Positions 8,687 through 16,285 of a stretch of 46,044 bases of DNA are shown piece by piece; the stretch's first letter is position 1; each line of letters opens with the position of its first letter. The stretch spans positions 1 to 46,044 of the forward strand of contig RDNZ01000023.1 in the NCBI GenBank assembly GCA_011364905.1, in the 5' to 3' direction. Made by a program: the position numbers and the translations under genes. The notes under the pieces are model-generated. The model saw only the letters and a program-made list of their open reading frames with translations. It was not told the DNA's origin and did no database searches. The DNA is from Candidatus Thorarchaeota archaeon. GTDB lineage: Archaea > Asgardarchaeota > Thorarchaeia > Thorarchaeales > Thorarchaeaceae.

Positions 8687-9634
8687 TTATAGTCCTCCTA
8701 TGAAGCTTGGACCACTCTCATCCTCATCCTCGCTGGGTGTGAAATCTTCATCATCAGCTGTGAGAATCATATACACTCTAGTTAGGCCAATTGACATACC
8801 AGGCAGGAAGATTAGTGCCAAAAAGAAGCCCATGATGACTGCATAGATAGCGATTGAAATCATTATGGCATTGAAACCAATCCAAAGACCGGGGATAGCC
8901 ATAATGAACAATGGCAATATTAGAGCCGTTAGAATGATTATGTATGAAAGCCATACTCCAAACACGCGGTCGAAATATTGGATGCTCATTCTGACCGACT
9001 TCTTTGTTGCGTCAATGACGGAATAGCCATCAATGATAGCTGGAAACAGCATAGTCATCATGCCTGTACTCAATAATAGCCAGATCATACCGAGAGCTGA
9101 AATGAATGGATTCATTGTTGACGATGGGCCAAAGAAGGCAATATTGAGTATCTGATCTCCAAACAAGGCTACAGAAGCTAAGATCACTAGCATGATTGGC
9201 CCCAAGATGAATAGGAACAGCATTATGCCGCCGCCTGCCAGTGAGAAGAATTTCTTTTTGTACCATGTGAAAACACCCTCAGCTGAGGTACCTTCGCTCT
9301 CCACAATCTCACGACTCATCCCGAAGAGCGCGCCAATAGCTACGAAGAATGGAGCTACAAATGGGAGCGCAATCAAGAAGATACCAGTGGCGATTGTCGC
9401 ACCGCTTGCCGCATTCCATTCAGCAAGCGAGTCAGCCCAAGCAGTAAAGACTTGGAAGCCTTGAGGCGATAGGAAGATAGGTACAAAGACGAATGCAGCA
9501 ACTAGAGCAATCAGAAGGACGGTAACTATGACAACTCCGATTATCGCAAGCACATAGCTTATCACATTTTTCAATGCAAACCTGATGCTGATCTTCAGAT
9601 CATCAAGAATCGTTTGAAAGCTCGCGTTTTTCAT
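8687..9634 (-). CDS. Six-helix membrane protein, paralogue A
   Basis: A 315-residue polytopic protein of a type I cannot name exactly. An N-terminal amphipathic stretch (TILDDLKISIRFALKN) is followed by about six membrane helices; the C terminus is acidic (DDEDFTPSEDEDES). Between helices four and five lies SVRMSIQYFDRVFGVW, matched by SFSLSRQYFDRVYGVL in the next gene upstream. The two proteins align over their whole length and arose by duplication. The architecture recalls DUF-type membrane proteins related to the glycerophosphodiester phosphodiesterase membrane domain, but no enzyme domain is present. GAGGTG precedes the ATG by about ten bases. It is cotranscribed with the regulator two bases downstream. 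Confidence 0.75.
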   Translation of the reverse strand: MKNASFQTILDDLKISIRFALKNVISYVLAIIGVVIVTVLLIALVAAFVFVPIFLSPQGFQVFTAWADSLAEWNAASGATIATGIFLIALPFVAPFFVAIGALFGMSREIVESEGTSAEGVFTWYKKKFFSLAGGGIMLFLFILGPIMLVILASVALFGDQILNIAFFGPSSTMNPFISALGMIWLLLSTGMMTMLFPAIIDGYSVIDATKKSVRMSIQYFDRVFGVWLSYIIILTALILPLFIMAIPGLWIGFNAIMISIAIYAVIMGFFLALIFLPGMSIGLTRVYMILTADDEDFTPSEDEDESGPSFIGGL

Positions 9635-9711
9635 CGTTTTTCACACCTCGAAAGATAGGAGGAGAGTGTCTTGAAAGTTGTTATTCAAGGCACCCTCCAA
9701 GTTCATTGCAC

Positions 9712-10626
9712 TTAGACAATGGGCACGTCAACAACACTCTGTGTTGCGATCTCACCACCAGTGAGTTCCTGGTAGACCCGAACCCAAGCAATCCTTACCA
9801 TGGGCAAGAATAGTAAGAGCCAGAGAAAGACCATGACCACTGTGTAGAGCCCAACACCAGCAAGTATTGGGAGAAATGCCGAAGTGACTGTGACTGGTGG
9901 CAAAGTCAAAGCAATGGCAACACCTGCAACAATCATCGGACCGAATGTGATGGCGATCAGAAGCACAATGGCAGTTAGTACACCGTATACACGGTCAAAG
10001 TACTGACGGGATAGAGAGAATGACTCCTTGAAGGCAGCTTGGATTCCTTTCCCACTAACTACAGCAGGCCAGACCAGAGAAGTCAGACCAGCAGTCAGGT
10101 ATACCCACACGAATGTGAATGCTGTGAGGAGATAGTTGGTTGGCGCGGTAATGGTATAACCCATCGCATAGGATGTGAGCCCCCAAGCAAGAACAGGAGG
10201 CAGCACAACAATGATTGTGAGAATGGCACCAGCACCGGCAAAGGAGAGGAACTTATGACGGAAATAGGAGAATGCTAGTTCAGCCTTGGTTTCGCCCTTG
10301 GTCACTAGATCGTGGCTCATTCCATAGATAGATCCACTGACAACCATGAACAGTGAAGCTACTGGGATCAGTATAAGCACACCAAGCCCTCCAATAACGA
10401 GTGGATTGGCAATTGCCCACTGAGCCAGAGCTGTCATCTGGACTTCTGAGAGTGGCGCGAGTACAGCCCATGCCACGAGAGCAATGGGGATTAAGATGAT
10501 TCCGGCAAGAATCACCATGACAATCAACATTCCTAGGTTCGCAAGGAAGTAGCTAAGCATGCTTTTCCAAGCGAGCTTGGCGCTTGTTTTCATGTCATTG
10601 AGAATGGTTCCGAAAGTTGTAGACAT
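9712..10626 (-). CDS. Six-helix membrane protein, paralogue B
   Basis: A 304-residue membrane protein, tandem paralogue of the next gene. It shares the lead TFGTILNDMKTSAKLAWKSMLSY, six hydrophobic segments and the cytosolic loop SRQYFDRVYGV. The open frame extends to 10686, but the ATG at 10626 is chosen for two reasons: GGTGA lies six bases before it, and it aligns with the start of the paralogue. The longer form would also run through the operator-like repeats. It is the first gene of the four-gene operon ending at 7304, behind a TATA element at 10709-10718. It may form a homo- or hetero-oligomer with its paralogue. Function is unknown. Confidence 0.75.
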   Translation of the reverse strand: MSTTFGTILNDMKTSAKLAWKSMLSYFLANLGMLIVMVILAGIILIPIALVAWAVLAPLSEVQMTALAQWAIANPLVIGGLGVLILIPVASLFMVVSGSIYGMSHDLVTKGETKAELAFSYFRHKFLSFAGAGAILTIIVVLPPVLAWGLTSYAMGYTITAPTNYLLTAFTFVWVYLTAGLTSLVWPAVVSGKGIQAAFKESFSLSRQYFDRVYGVLTAIVLLIAITFGPMIVAGVAIALTLPPVTVTSAFLPILAGVGLYTVVMVFLWLLLFLPMVRIAWVRVYQELTGGEIATQSVVDVPIV

Positions 10627-10647
10627 TGTATTCACCATATTATTGTC

Positions 10648-10661
10648 GGCAAACGTTAGGC
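10648..10661. promoter_or_regulatory. Operator-like site A
   Basis: GGCAAACGTTAGGC holds the core CAAACGTT seen again at sites B and C. It lies between the predicted transcript start (near 10688) and the first gene of the membrane operon (10626). Confidence 0.5.
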
Positions 10662-10669
10662 TTGTTACC

Positions 10670-10685
10670 TGCCAAACGTTTGACA
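10670..10685. promoter_or_regulatory. Operator-like site B (perfect palindrome)
   Basis: The core CAAACGTTTG (10673-10682) is a perfect ten-base palindrome inside TGCCAAACGTTTGACA. It sits just downstream of the predicted transcript start for the minus-strand operon, a typical place for a repressor to block initiation. Confidence 0.6.
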
Positions 10686-10708
10686 CATATCAAACTATAA
10701 CACATTTG

Positions 10709-10718
10709 CTTATAAATT
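10709..10718 (-). promoter_or_regulatory. TATA element of the membrane-protein operon
   Basis: On the minus strand the sequence reads AATTTATAAG, close to the archaeal TATA consensus. The predicted start is near 10688. The element is flanked by operator-like sites B and C. Confidence 0.6.
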
Positions 10719-10737
10719 GTTTGGTGAACGCCAAACG
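10719..10737. promoter_or_regulatory. Operator-like site C (spaced inverted repeat)
   Basis: GTTTGG and CCAAAC form a perfect inverted repeat with a six-base spacer. The right arm continues into CCAAACGTTAC, matching sites A and B. It abuts the upstream side of the TATA element, where TFB would contact DNA. Confidence 0.5.
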
Positions 10738-10750
10738 TTACAATAACCAT

Positions 10751-10774
10751 CAAACATAGGCTGATAATTGTTTG
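10751..10774. promoter_or_regulatory. Operator-like site D (CAAAC...GTTTG half sites)
   Basis: CAAAC at 10751-10755 and GTTTG at 10770-10774 are inverted half sites with 14 bases between. It is weaker than sites A-C but carries the same half-site sequence, directly after the Lrp-type gene. Confidence 0.35.
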
Positions 10775-10778
10775 AGGT

Positions 10779-11678
10779 TTACCTTTCTTTTATCATCTGG
10801 AGGAGCTTGTTGTATCGGTAGCCTGCGAAATACTGGTGATGGCCAGCAATCAGAGACTTCACACTTGTGACGTGCTTGTTCCTTCGAATCGACCGAACAG
10901 TCTTGATGATCTCAGTTATGTCATCAGCAAAGAGAAGAGCATAAATCACCGGCTCCAAAGCAGACGCGTAGGTCTCCCAGTGTTGAAGCGGATAGTCCGT
11001 TTCCAACCAATCAGAGATAGTGGAATGAGTTGCATTCTTTTCATTCCAAGTTATTCGGACAATGAAGGGTAGGCTTGAAGCTGCCCCAAGTTCAATCAAA
11101 GCATTGAAACGAATCGCTCTATGTTCTTCGAACTCTCCGAGCAAGCGCCTTACTCGACGTGCAGTAAGACCGGTTCTCTGAGCAATGTCAACAATTGAAA
11201 GTCGTGGGTCTTCTAGAAGGGGCTCTAGGACTCGTAGATGAGTCTTTGTCAGGTTCATTTTCGGCCCCCAACCTCCGATGATGGTATGTAGCTCCGCCTC
11301 CACCACACTGTCAAGAGCACGAAGAAAAGCTCCTACCTCATGTAGTTCTTCTGGTCCTTGGTATTCGGCTACAAGTGCGTATATCCCATTGGTGTATGAT
11401 GCTGCAGCAATTACTTGCTTGCTTGACCCGATTGCATCAACCATCTCCATTTCATCACGCGAACCGTCTGTCGAAAGGAGCCCAAAGAGTAGTTCCGTAC
11501 CAGTCATTGCAGGAGGGAGAGAGATAGAATAACCTGAGATAACTCCGGCCTCCTCTAGATTCAAAATCCTGCGTCGAATCGCATTGGCCGAGATGCCATA
11601 TTTCCGCGAGAGTTCTTGGTAACTTACTCTGCAGTTCCGTCGTAGGTCCATCAGAATCTTTCTATCCAGCTCATCCAA
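10779..11678 (-). CDS. Lrp/AsnC-type transcriptional regulator with two HTH domains
   Basis: A 299-residue protein. The first helix-turn-helix is at residues 1-50 (LDRKILMDLRRNCRVSYQELSRKYGIS...RRRILNLEEAGVI), followed by a ligand/dimer-type region. A second HTH is at about 145-190 (VLEPLLEDPRLSIVDIAQRTGLTARRVRRLLGEFEE), and a further alpha/beta region ends the protein. Typical Lrp proteins have one HTH and about 150 residues, so this is a double-length form known from archaea. The start TTG at 11678 is the only plausible codon before the HTH; its ribosome site is weak. It lies upstream of the membrane operon on the same strand, separated by the repeat cluster, and could be the factor that binds there. 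Confidence 0.8.
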   Translation of the reverse strand: MDELDRKILMDLRRNCRVSYQELSRKYGISANAIRRRILNLEEAGVISGYSISLPPAMTGTELLFGLLSTDGSRDEMEMVDAIGSSKQVIAAASYTNGIYALVAEYQGPEELHEVGAFLRALDSVVEAELHTIIGGWGPKMNLTKTHLRVLEPLLEDPRLSIVDIAQRTGLTARRVRRLLGEFEEHRAIRFNALIELGAASSLPFIVRITWNEKNATHSTISDWLETDYPLQHWETYASALEPVIYALLFADDITEIIKTVRSIRRNKHVTSVKSLIAGHHQYFAGYRYNKLLQMIKER

Positions 11679-11769
11679 AACCTTCGCAACCCCGCAAGCT
11701 TGGTGAGTCCTAGTGGTCGTGTTGGCTCAATTTATGCGTTCCTAACTTAGCGATGAAACTGGGATAGAA

Positions 11770-13020
11770 CTATGCAACTGCCTGACGAACATGGCTAAGG
11801 ATTGCTCGTCCTGTTGCAAATTTCTGCACCTTTTTCCTACGTGCATCATACACAACCTTCTCAACCGATATATCGTGATTGATTTCATTCAGCGCGTTAT
11901 TAATCTTGGAGAGCATTGATGCTGGCACATATCGTTTGACCCCCAAGACGGATAGAATCTTATTGCCGTAGCTTGTAAGCCAAAGTGGAAGAAGGTCGAC
12001 CTTCCCTGACCTGTCAAATAAGACCACATCCTGCATCTCTGCATCTCTGCGAGAGAGAACAGCAGGCAGAAGAACACTTCCGGGGGTTGTAGATAGCAGG
12101 TCCAAGTTGAAATACAGCGTACTTCCGCCCCGGGTTAGTTGGGCGTCTAATAGATTCACCATCTTGGAATATAGCTGTAGCCGGCCAGTTTCATAACTGC
12201 CGCTCAAGGGAAGAAGTCGGACAATATCATAAATCGGACCATCATAGCATGCAAGCTCTCGCATTGCAAAGGCCTCGAGAAGTACTCCTTGAGCTGCAAA
12301 CTCGGTCGCGGTTGGAAGTTTCTTTGCCAATGCCAAGAGATGTTTTTTCACCAGTTTCCACCCAAACTTAGAAACGAGGTCTTTGTAGGATTTGGGAACA
12401 AAGTCGATTTCCGCGTCCTTGTCATAGAGCCAGTCTGGAACCAAATTAGCCACCCGGTTTGTAAAGAATGCGAAAAGCGAGTCGTTAAGGTTCGGAGGTC
12501 GGTTGCTCATGAAGGAATCAATTACTACTTTTGGCCTGGGGCCTTGATGAGTGAGCTGAATTACTGCTGTCGTCAGGTGCTCTAGTTGATAAAGAGGAGC
12601 AATGTTGATTCTTCGAAATTGATTCTCCTGTAAGTAGAGATACACCAGTTCTTCGCACCCTGCAAGTGGTGTCAAATCGAGCTCTCTGAATCTATTGTGG
12701 GATAGATCAAGATGTTTCAGGTGCTTGCAGCTTTGAAGTGGTGTAAGGTCAACTGTTTCAAGTTTGTTCACTCCAAGACTTAGATACTCAAGGTCCTTGC
12801 AGGACTCCAGAGGAGTAAGGTCTACCTCTGTCAACCAGTTTGAGCTGATATCAATCCTGACAGGTTGGTCTATTTCCTCAACCCACTTCAGATCTGATTT
12901 CCGTTCGAAAAACTCACTGCCATTATCAGCAAAAGTCTTGAAAATAAAGTGATAATTCTTGGCTGGCGCCTTGGCACACCGTACAACGAGCATATACTTG
13001 TCTGACAACTCACCCACCAC
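11770..13020 (-). CDS. Leucine-rich-repeat protein with unknown C-terminal domain
   Basis: A 416-residue cytosolic protein. Residues about 50-160 hold four leucine-rich repeats with a 24-residue period built on VDLTPLxSCKxLxxLxLxxNxL; the copies are very alike, pointing to recent expansion. The remaining 250 residues are mixed helix and strand and match nothing I know. The N terminus (MLVVRCAKAPAKNYHFIFKTF) may be a small separate beta domain. LRRs bind proteins, and expanded LRR families are reported from Asgard genomes. The start is GTG at 13020 or 13017, or possibly ATG at residue 10. The GTG lies about four bases after the transcript start predicted from the shared TATA element, so the message may be almost leaderless. 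Confidence 0.75.
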   Translation of the reverse strand: MVGELSDKYMLVVRCAKAPAKNYHFIFKTFADNGSEFFERKSDLKWVEEIDQPVRIDISSNWLTEVDLTPLESCKDLEYLSLGVNKLETVDLTPLQSCKHLKHLDLSHNRFRELDLTPLAGCEELVYLYLQENQFRRINIAPLYQLEHLTTAVIQLTHQGPRPKVVIDSFMSNRPPNLNDSLFAFFTNRVANLVPDWLYDKDAEIDFVPKSYKDLVSKFGWKLVKKHLLALAKKLPTATEFAAQGVLLEAFAMRELACYDGPIYDIVRLLPLSGSYETGRLQLYSKMVNLLDAQLTRGGSTLYFNLDLLSTTPGSVLLPAVLSRRDAEMQDVVLFDRSGKVDLLPLWLTSYGNKILSVLGVKRYVPASMLSKINNALNEINHDISVEKVVYDARRKKVQKFATGRAILSHVRQAVA

Positions 13021-13045
13021 TTCTAGAATTTAATCAAGTCACCGT

Positions 13046-13054
13046 GTATATTAG
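13046..13054. promoter_or_regulatory. Shared TATA element of divergent genes
   Basis: GTATATTAG reads as CTAATATAC on the other strand. It lies about 26 bases before the LRR gene start (13020, minus) and about 40 bases before the PHP gene (13094, plus). No other clear TATA element lies in the 73-base gap, so one element may serve both directions. Confidence 0.5.
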
Positions 13055-13093
13055 CACCTCCAAAAGCATGCACCGAGAAAACTAAATTGAGAA

Positions 13094-13768
13094 ATGAATG
13101 ATAATTGCAAAATGACTAGCGTCCTTGAGGATTTACATATCCATTCAAACTATTCCGACGGAGTGTCCAGTGTCGAGGAAATCGTAAAGAGAGCTGCTAC
13201 TCTCAAACTCAAAACCATTGCAATCGCAGACCACTTTTGGCCTTCGTTGGGATCAAAAAAGAGTGGGAGAAACATAATCGATCAGCGACGCCATGAAATA
13301 CAAACCTGTCGAGCTGACTTCCCGGGACTATCAATTCTTGATGCAGCAGAGGTCGATATCCAGTCAAATGGGCAGCTTGCGCCTGTTGCAGGAGGGCTTG
13401 AGCAGTTTGATCTGGTCATAGGTTCATTTCACTGGTACACAGATTCAGTGAGATGGTCATCATCATTGGTCCAAGCTTTGAGAAGAAGGGAGTTTCAAAT
13501 CCTAGGTCACTGGGATGGATATCTCTCTTCATATCGGGAAGAGGACGGAAGGATTGCAGCAGAGGCACTTGCAGATGCTGGAGTCGCAATCGAATTGAAT
13601 GGGAGATACTCTGTTGAGTATGTTGAATTCTTGGAATTGGCAAAGGCGTCTGGGTGTGTCTTCACTCTTGGCAGTGATTCGCATTATGTGGACACAGTTG
13701 GAGACCTAGAATTTCAGGAACAACTGGCATCAAGCATGGGTTTGGACATAAAGAGAATCAATAAATGA
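13094..13768 (+). CDS. PHP-domain metal-dependent hydrolase
   Basis: A 224-residue protein with the full PHP metal-site series: [11 protein letters not shown] (13-23), IADH near 45, the acid in AAEVDI near 85, SFHW near 111, ILGHWDG near 136 and LGSDSH near 193. PHP enzymes hydrolyse phosphate esters using a trinuclear metal centre; single-domain forms include histidinol-phosphatase and nucleotide phosphoesterases. The length fits these. No histidine genes are adjacent, so the substrate is unassigned. The start is ATG 13094 (or ATG at residue 7); the ribosome site is weak. It diverges from the LRR gene. Confidence 0.8.
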   Translation: MNDNCKMTSVLEDLHIHSNYSDGVSSVEEIVKRAATLKLKTIAIADHFWPSLGSKKSGRNIIDQRRHEIQTCRADFPGLSILDAAEVDIQSNGQLAPVAGGLEQFDLVIGSFHWYTDSVRWSSSLVQALRRREFQILGHWDGYLSSYREEDGRIAAEALADAGVAIELNGRYSVEYVEFLELAKASGCVFTLGSDSHYVDTVGDLEFQEQLASSMGLDIKRINK

Positions 13769-13826
13769 ACGAAGCCAGAAGCCTTTTCTTTCGCGATTTC
13801 TAGTGAAATATTATTGGAGATGATTA

Positions 13827-14246
13827 ATGATGGCTAAAGAATTCACTTTCCCATCAGAAGAATGGATTGAAAACTACATGGAATTCCTGAATAACAACGA
13901 CCGCTATGAGGACGCTGCAAAGACCTGGGAGGGAGACTTCGTCTTTGAGATTACTGCCGATGGAGAAACAGTCACAGAGCCAATTCGGTTCTACATGGAC
14001 CTCTGGCATGGAAAGTGTAGAGAAGCCAGAATGGCTGGACCTGAAGACACAGCAGAGTTCACATATTCGGGGCCATATAAAAACTGGAAACTCTTGTTTG
14101 ATGGGAAGATTGATCCAATCAAAGGAATCATGGCTCGAAAGTTCAAGCTAGATGGCGACATGGGTAAGGTAATGCGCTATACCAAAGCAGCTCTCGAGCT
14201 TGTAGCCACAACAAGACAAGTCCCCACGAAGTATCTTGATGAATAA
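13827..14246 (+). CDS. SCP2-like sterol/lipid-binding domain protein
   Basis: A 139-residue single-domain protein. Its C-terminal half shows the SCP2 pattern: a strand-rich part with FDGKIDPIKGIMARKFKLDGDMGKVMRYTKAALELV, where the LxGD-x-G-K-hydrophobic stretch and the final helix line the lipid pocket. The family binds fatty acids, acyl-CoA or other lipids. GGAGA eight bases upstream supports the first of two adjacent ATG codons. It is 45 bases before the radical SAM gene and probably in the same operon; it might present a lipid or hydrophobic peptide, but that is only a guess. Confidence 0.75.
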   Translation: MMAKEFTFPSEEWIENYMEFLNNNDRYEDAAKTWEGDFVFEITADGETVTEPIRFYMDLWHGKCREARMAGPEDTAEFTYSGPYKNWKLLFDGKIDPIKGIMARKFKLDGDMGKVMRYTKAALELVATTRQVPTKYLDE

Positions 14247-14291
14247 GGAAGAGCCGGAGTAGTTCTCTGGCATCGGGAGAGCCACACTGAA

Positions 14292-15341
14292 ATGCGGTGG
14301 AGAAAGAGTGGTTCAAAGAAACAACAAGGTCCGGGTTGCGCAGTCTGGGAAATAACACTAGCATGTAATTTGAACTGCATACACTGCGGCTCTGCGGCTG
14401 GGAAGAAACGTCCTGATGAACTCTCTACAAAAGAGGCGTTATTTCTCTGTGAATCTTTGAAAGAGATAGACTGCAAAGGGGTAGCTCTTATGGGTGGAGA
14501 ACCTCTTCTCAGGCCCGATTGGGCGGATATCTCAAGACGAGTTCATGAGTTGGGAATGGAACTCTCCATCATCACAAATGGATGGCTGGGTCAGGATAAG
14601 CGGATAACACAGCAAATCCTTGATCTTTCACCTGAATGTGTCACAGTTAGCCTGGATGGAGCAGACCCACTGGTTCACGATATGATTAGAGGTGTTGATG
14701 GTTCCTTTGACCGAGCGATAAAGGCGCTAAGACACTATGCCTCACTTGGAATTCCTACAACGGCAATCACTACAGTTCACAAGCTGAATCTAAAGGACCT
14801 AGTGAAGATTCGTGATTTGCTTAGGGGCCTGGGAGTGGCTTGGCAGATTCAAATGGCGACTCCCTTTGGAAGACTGGAACGTAAACATGTTCTCAGTCTC
14901 GAGGAGTACTATTCCGTTGCAATGTTCATTGCATCAACAAGAAAACTGTACTCGAAAGAATTGCTGGTAGCTGGAGCTCATGATATGGGGTATTTCTCAA
15001 ATATACTTCCGGATCTTCAAGTGAAAGGATGGGAGGGGTGTCAAGCAGGGATTTCAACTTTGGGAATTCAAAGCAATGGAAACATCCTTGGATGCCTTGC
15101 ACTTGGTGATGACTTCATTGAGGGTAATGTAAAGGAACGACCTCTACAGAAAATCTGGAACGATGAATCGTCCTTTCGGTATTCTCGGCATTACAAGAAA
15201 GAGGATATGAAAGTGCATTGTAGCAGATGTAAATACTGGAAACAGTGTGGCGGAGGTTGTTCGGCCGTTTCATACAGCATGACTGGTGATCTCCATCAGG
15301 ACCCCTATTGCGCCCGGCATATCGAGGAGATGATGAGGTAG
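14292..15341 (+). CDS. Radical SAM/SPASM-domain enzyme
   Basis: A 349-residue enzyme. The radical SAM cluster motif is C25-N-L-N-C29-I-H-C32, followed by MGGEPLLRPD (67-76) and the SAM-contact strand VSLDGADP. The C terminus holds a complete seven-cysteine SPASM domain for two extra iron-sulfur clusters: C250, then G263-x4-C268, then C310-x2-C313-x5-C319-x3-C323 and C340. Proteins of this layout oxidise or cross-link peptides and proteins (sulfatase-maturase and RiPP-type enzymes). Haem/cofactor-maturation enzymes of the PqqE and AlbA type are also related. Two small paralogous membrane proteins follow directly and could be its substrates. The exact reaction is not known. The start is ATG 14292. 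Confidence 0.85.
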   Translation: MRWRKSGSKKQQGPGCAVWEITLACNLNCIHCGSAAGKKRPDELSTKEALFLCESLKEIDCKGVALMGGEPLLRPDWADISRRVHELGMELSIITNGWLGQDKRITQQILDLSPECVTVSLDGADPLVHDMIRGVDGSFDRAIKALRHYASLGIPTTAITTVHKLNLKDLVKIRDLLRGLGVAWQIQMATPFGRLERKHVLSLEEYYSVAMFIASTRKLYSKELLVAGAHDMGYFSNILPDLQVKGWEGCQAGISTLGIQSNGNILGCLALGDDFIEGNVKERPLQKIWNDESSFRYSRHYKKEDMKVHCSRCKYWKQCGGGCSAVSYSMTGDLHQDPYCARHIEEMMR

Positions 15342-15372
15342 GAGATGCTGTGAATCAAAAGTTTTTAACAAA

Positions 15373-15810
15373 ATGCTCCTAGGTTGTCATCTGTGGGTGA
15401 AGCTAATGCGGTGGAGTAGTTTTAGTAGCGTACATTATTGGTATATGAAAACGCGAAGTAGCCTACCTGCAAGATTGCGTAATTCTACAGATGGCGTTAT
15501 GTTATCAAAGAATTTCACAGACTATCAGATTGACAAATTAGAAAATTTGGGCAAATCCATTGGAATGAAGAGAAGTGACATAATAGCAGCAACCAACCTT
15601 CCAATTGACCATATCAATATGGGTGGGGGGAGAAGAGCCACTCTATTCGGAGTTCTAGTTTGTATCATCGTTTTGGCCTGTGTTACCTTTGTAGTCGCAT
15701 TACTCATGAGCAATCCGCAAATCTTGGGCCCTACACCCACTTACACGTACGCGCCAGGCTCGCGTTATGGTAGTATCAGTCCTAATGATTTCAAGAGTAG
15801 TACGTCTTGA
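15373..15810 (+). CDS. Small single-pass membrane protein, tail paralogue 1
   Basis: A 145-residue protein of no known family. Residues 1-45 are weakly hydrophobic and basic. About 50-75 is a helical segment (IDKLENLGKSIGMKRSDIIAA), then GGGRRA precedes one membrane helix (about 86-110). The short tail is PTPTYTYAPGSRYGSIS followed by PNDFKSS. Positive charge before the helix predicts the N terminus inside and the tail outside. The next gene is a clear paralogue with the same helix, membrane segment and tail. The ATG at 15373 lacks a ribosome site; ATG 15445 would give a shorter form. It lies 31 bases after the radical SAM gene. Confidence 0.65.
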   Translation: MLLGCHLWVKLMRWSSFSSVHYWYMKTRSSLPARLRNSTDGVMLSKNFTDYQIDKLENLGKSIGMKRSDIIAATNLPIDHINMGGGRRATLFGVLVCIIVLACVTFVVALLMSNPQILGPTPTYTYAPGSRYGSISPNDFKSSTS

Positions 15811-15858
15811 CTACTCCCAGCAGTTTTATCTGAAAAAAGATACAATATTAATCGGTGA

Positions 15859-16251
15859 GTGGGTTTGAAGATACTTGACATTCAGCTTTTGTGGTTGAAA
15901 TTGGGGCTTCTCAGACCATATCTGCCCAAACAAATGTTCTCGTACTTCAAACGAACAGTACAGAGACCAAGCCCAACACCGAAACAACTAGGCGAACTCA
16001 CAAAACTTGGAGAATCAATAGGGCTTGCGAGAAACGAGGTCATCGCAGCAATCGATGCCCCCTTGGCGGAGCAAGGATCCTCAGGTAGCGGGCGCAAACC
16101 GATGATGATAACCCTCATACTTGTCGCCACAGCTATTGCAGTTTGGAGTCTCTTCATCTGGTATGTTGTGAGCCCAGAAACATTCCCAATTCCTACATAC
16201 AGGTATGGAACATTATATGGAACAATAAAGCCTCAAGACTTTTCGAGTTGA
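15859..16251 (+). CDS. Small single-pass membrane protein, tail paralogue 2
   Basis: A 130-residue paralogue of the preceding gene. The shared parts are LTKLGESIGLARNEVIAAI (about 47-65), GSGRKP before one membrane helix (about 83-104), and the tail FPIPTYRYGTLYGTIKP then QDFSS. The pattern common to both tails is P-x-P-T-Y-x-Y...G..YG-(S/T)-I-x-P-x-D-F-x-S-S, while the sequences between are poorly conserved. The tail is therefore the part under selection. The open frame begins at GTG 15859, but a TTG at 15865 has GGTGAG five bases before it and is probably the real start. It precedes the methyltransferase by 34 bases. Confidence 0.65.
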   Translation: MGLKILDIQLLWLKLGLLRPYLPKQMFSYFKRTVQRPSPTPKQLGELTKLGESIGLARNEVIAAIDAPLAEQGSSGSGRKPMMITLILVATAIAVWSLFIWYVVSPETFPIPTYRYGTLYGTIKPQDFSS

Positions 16252-16285
16252 AGTTCCACATGTTAATTGACTAAGGTGTAGAAAC

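Noticed and set aside
10627..10686. N-terminal extension of membrane paralogue B
   Set aside because: Would translate through the operator-like repeats; the paralogue and the GGTGA site both place the start at 10626.
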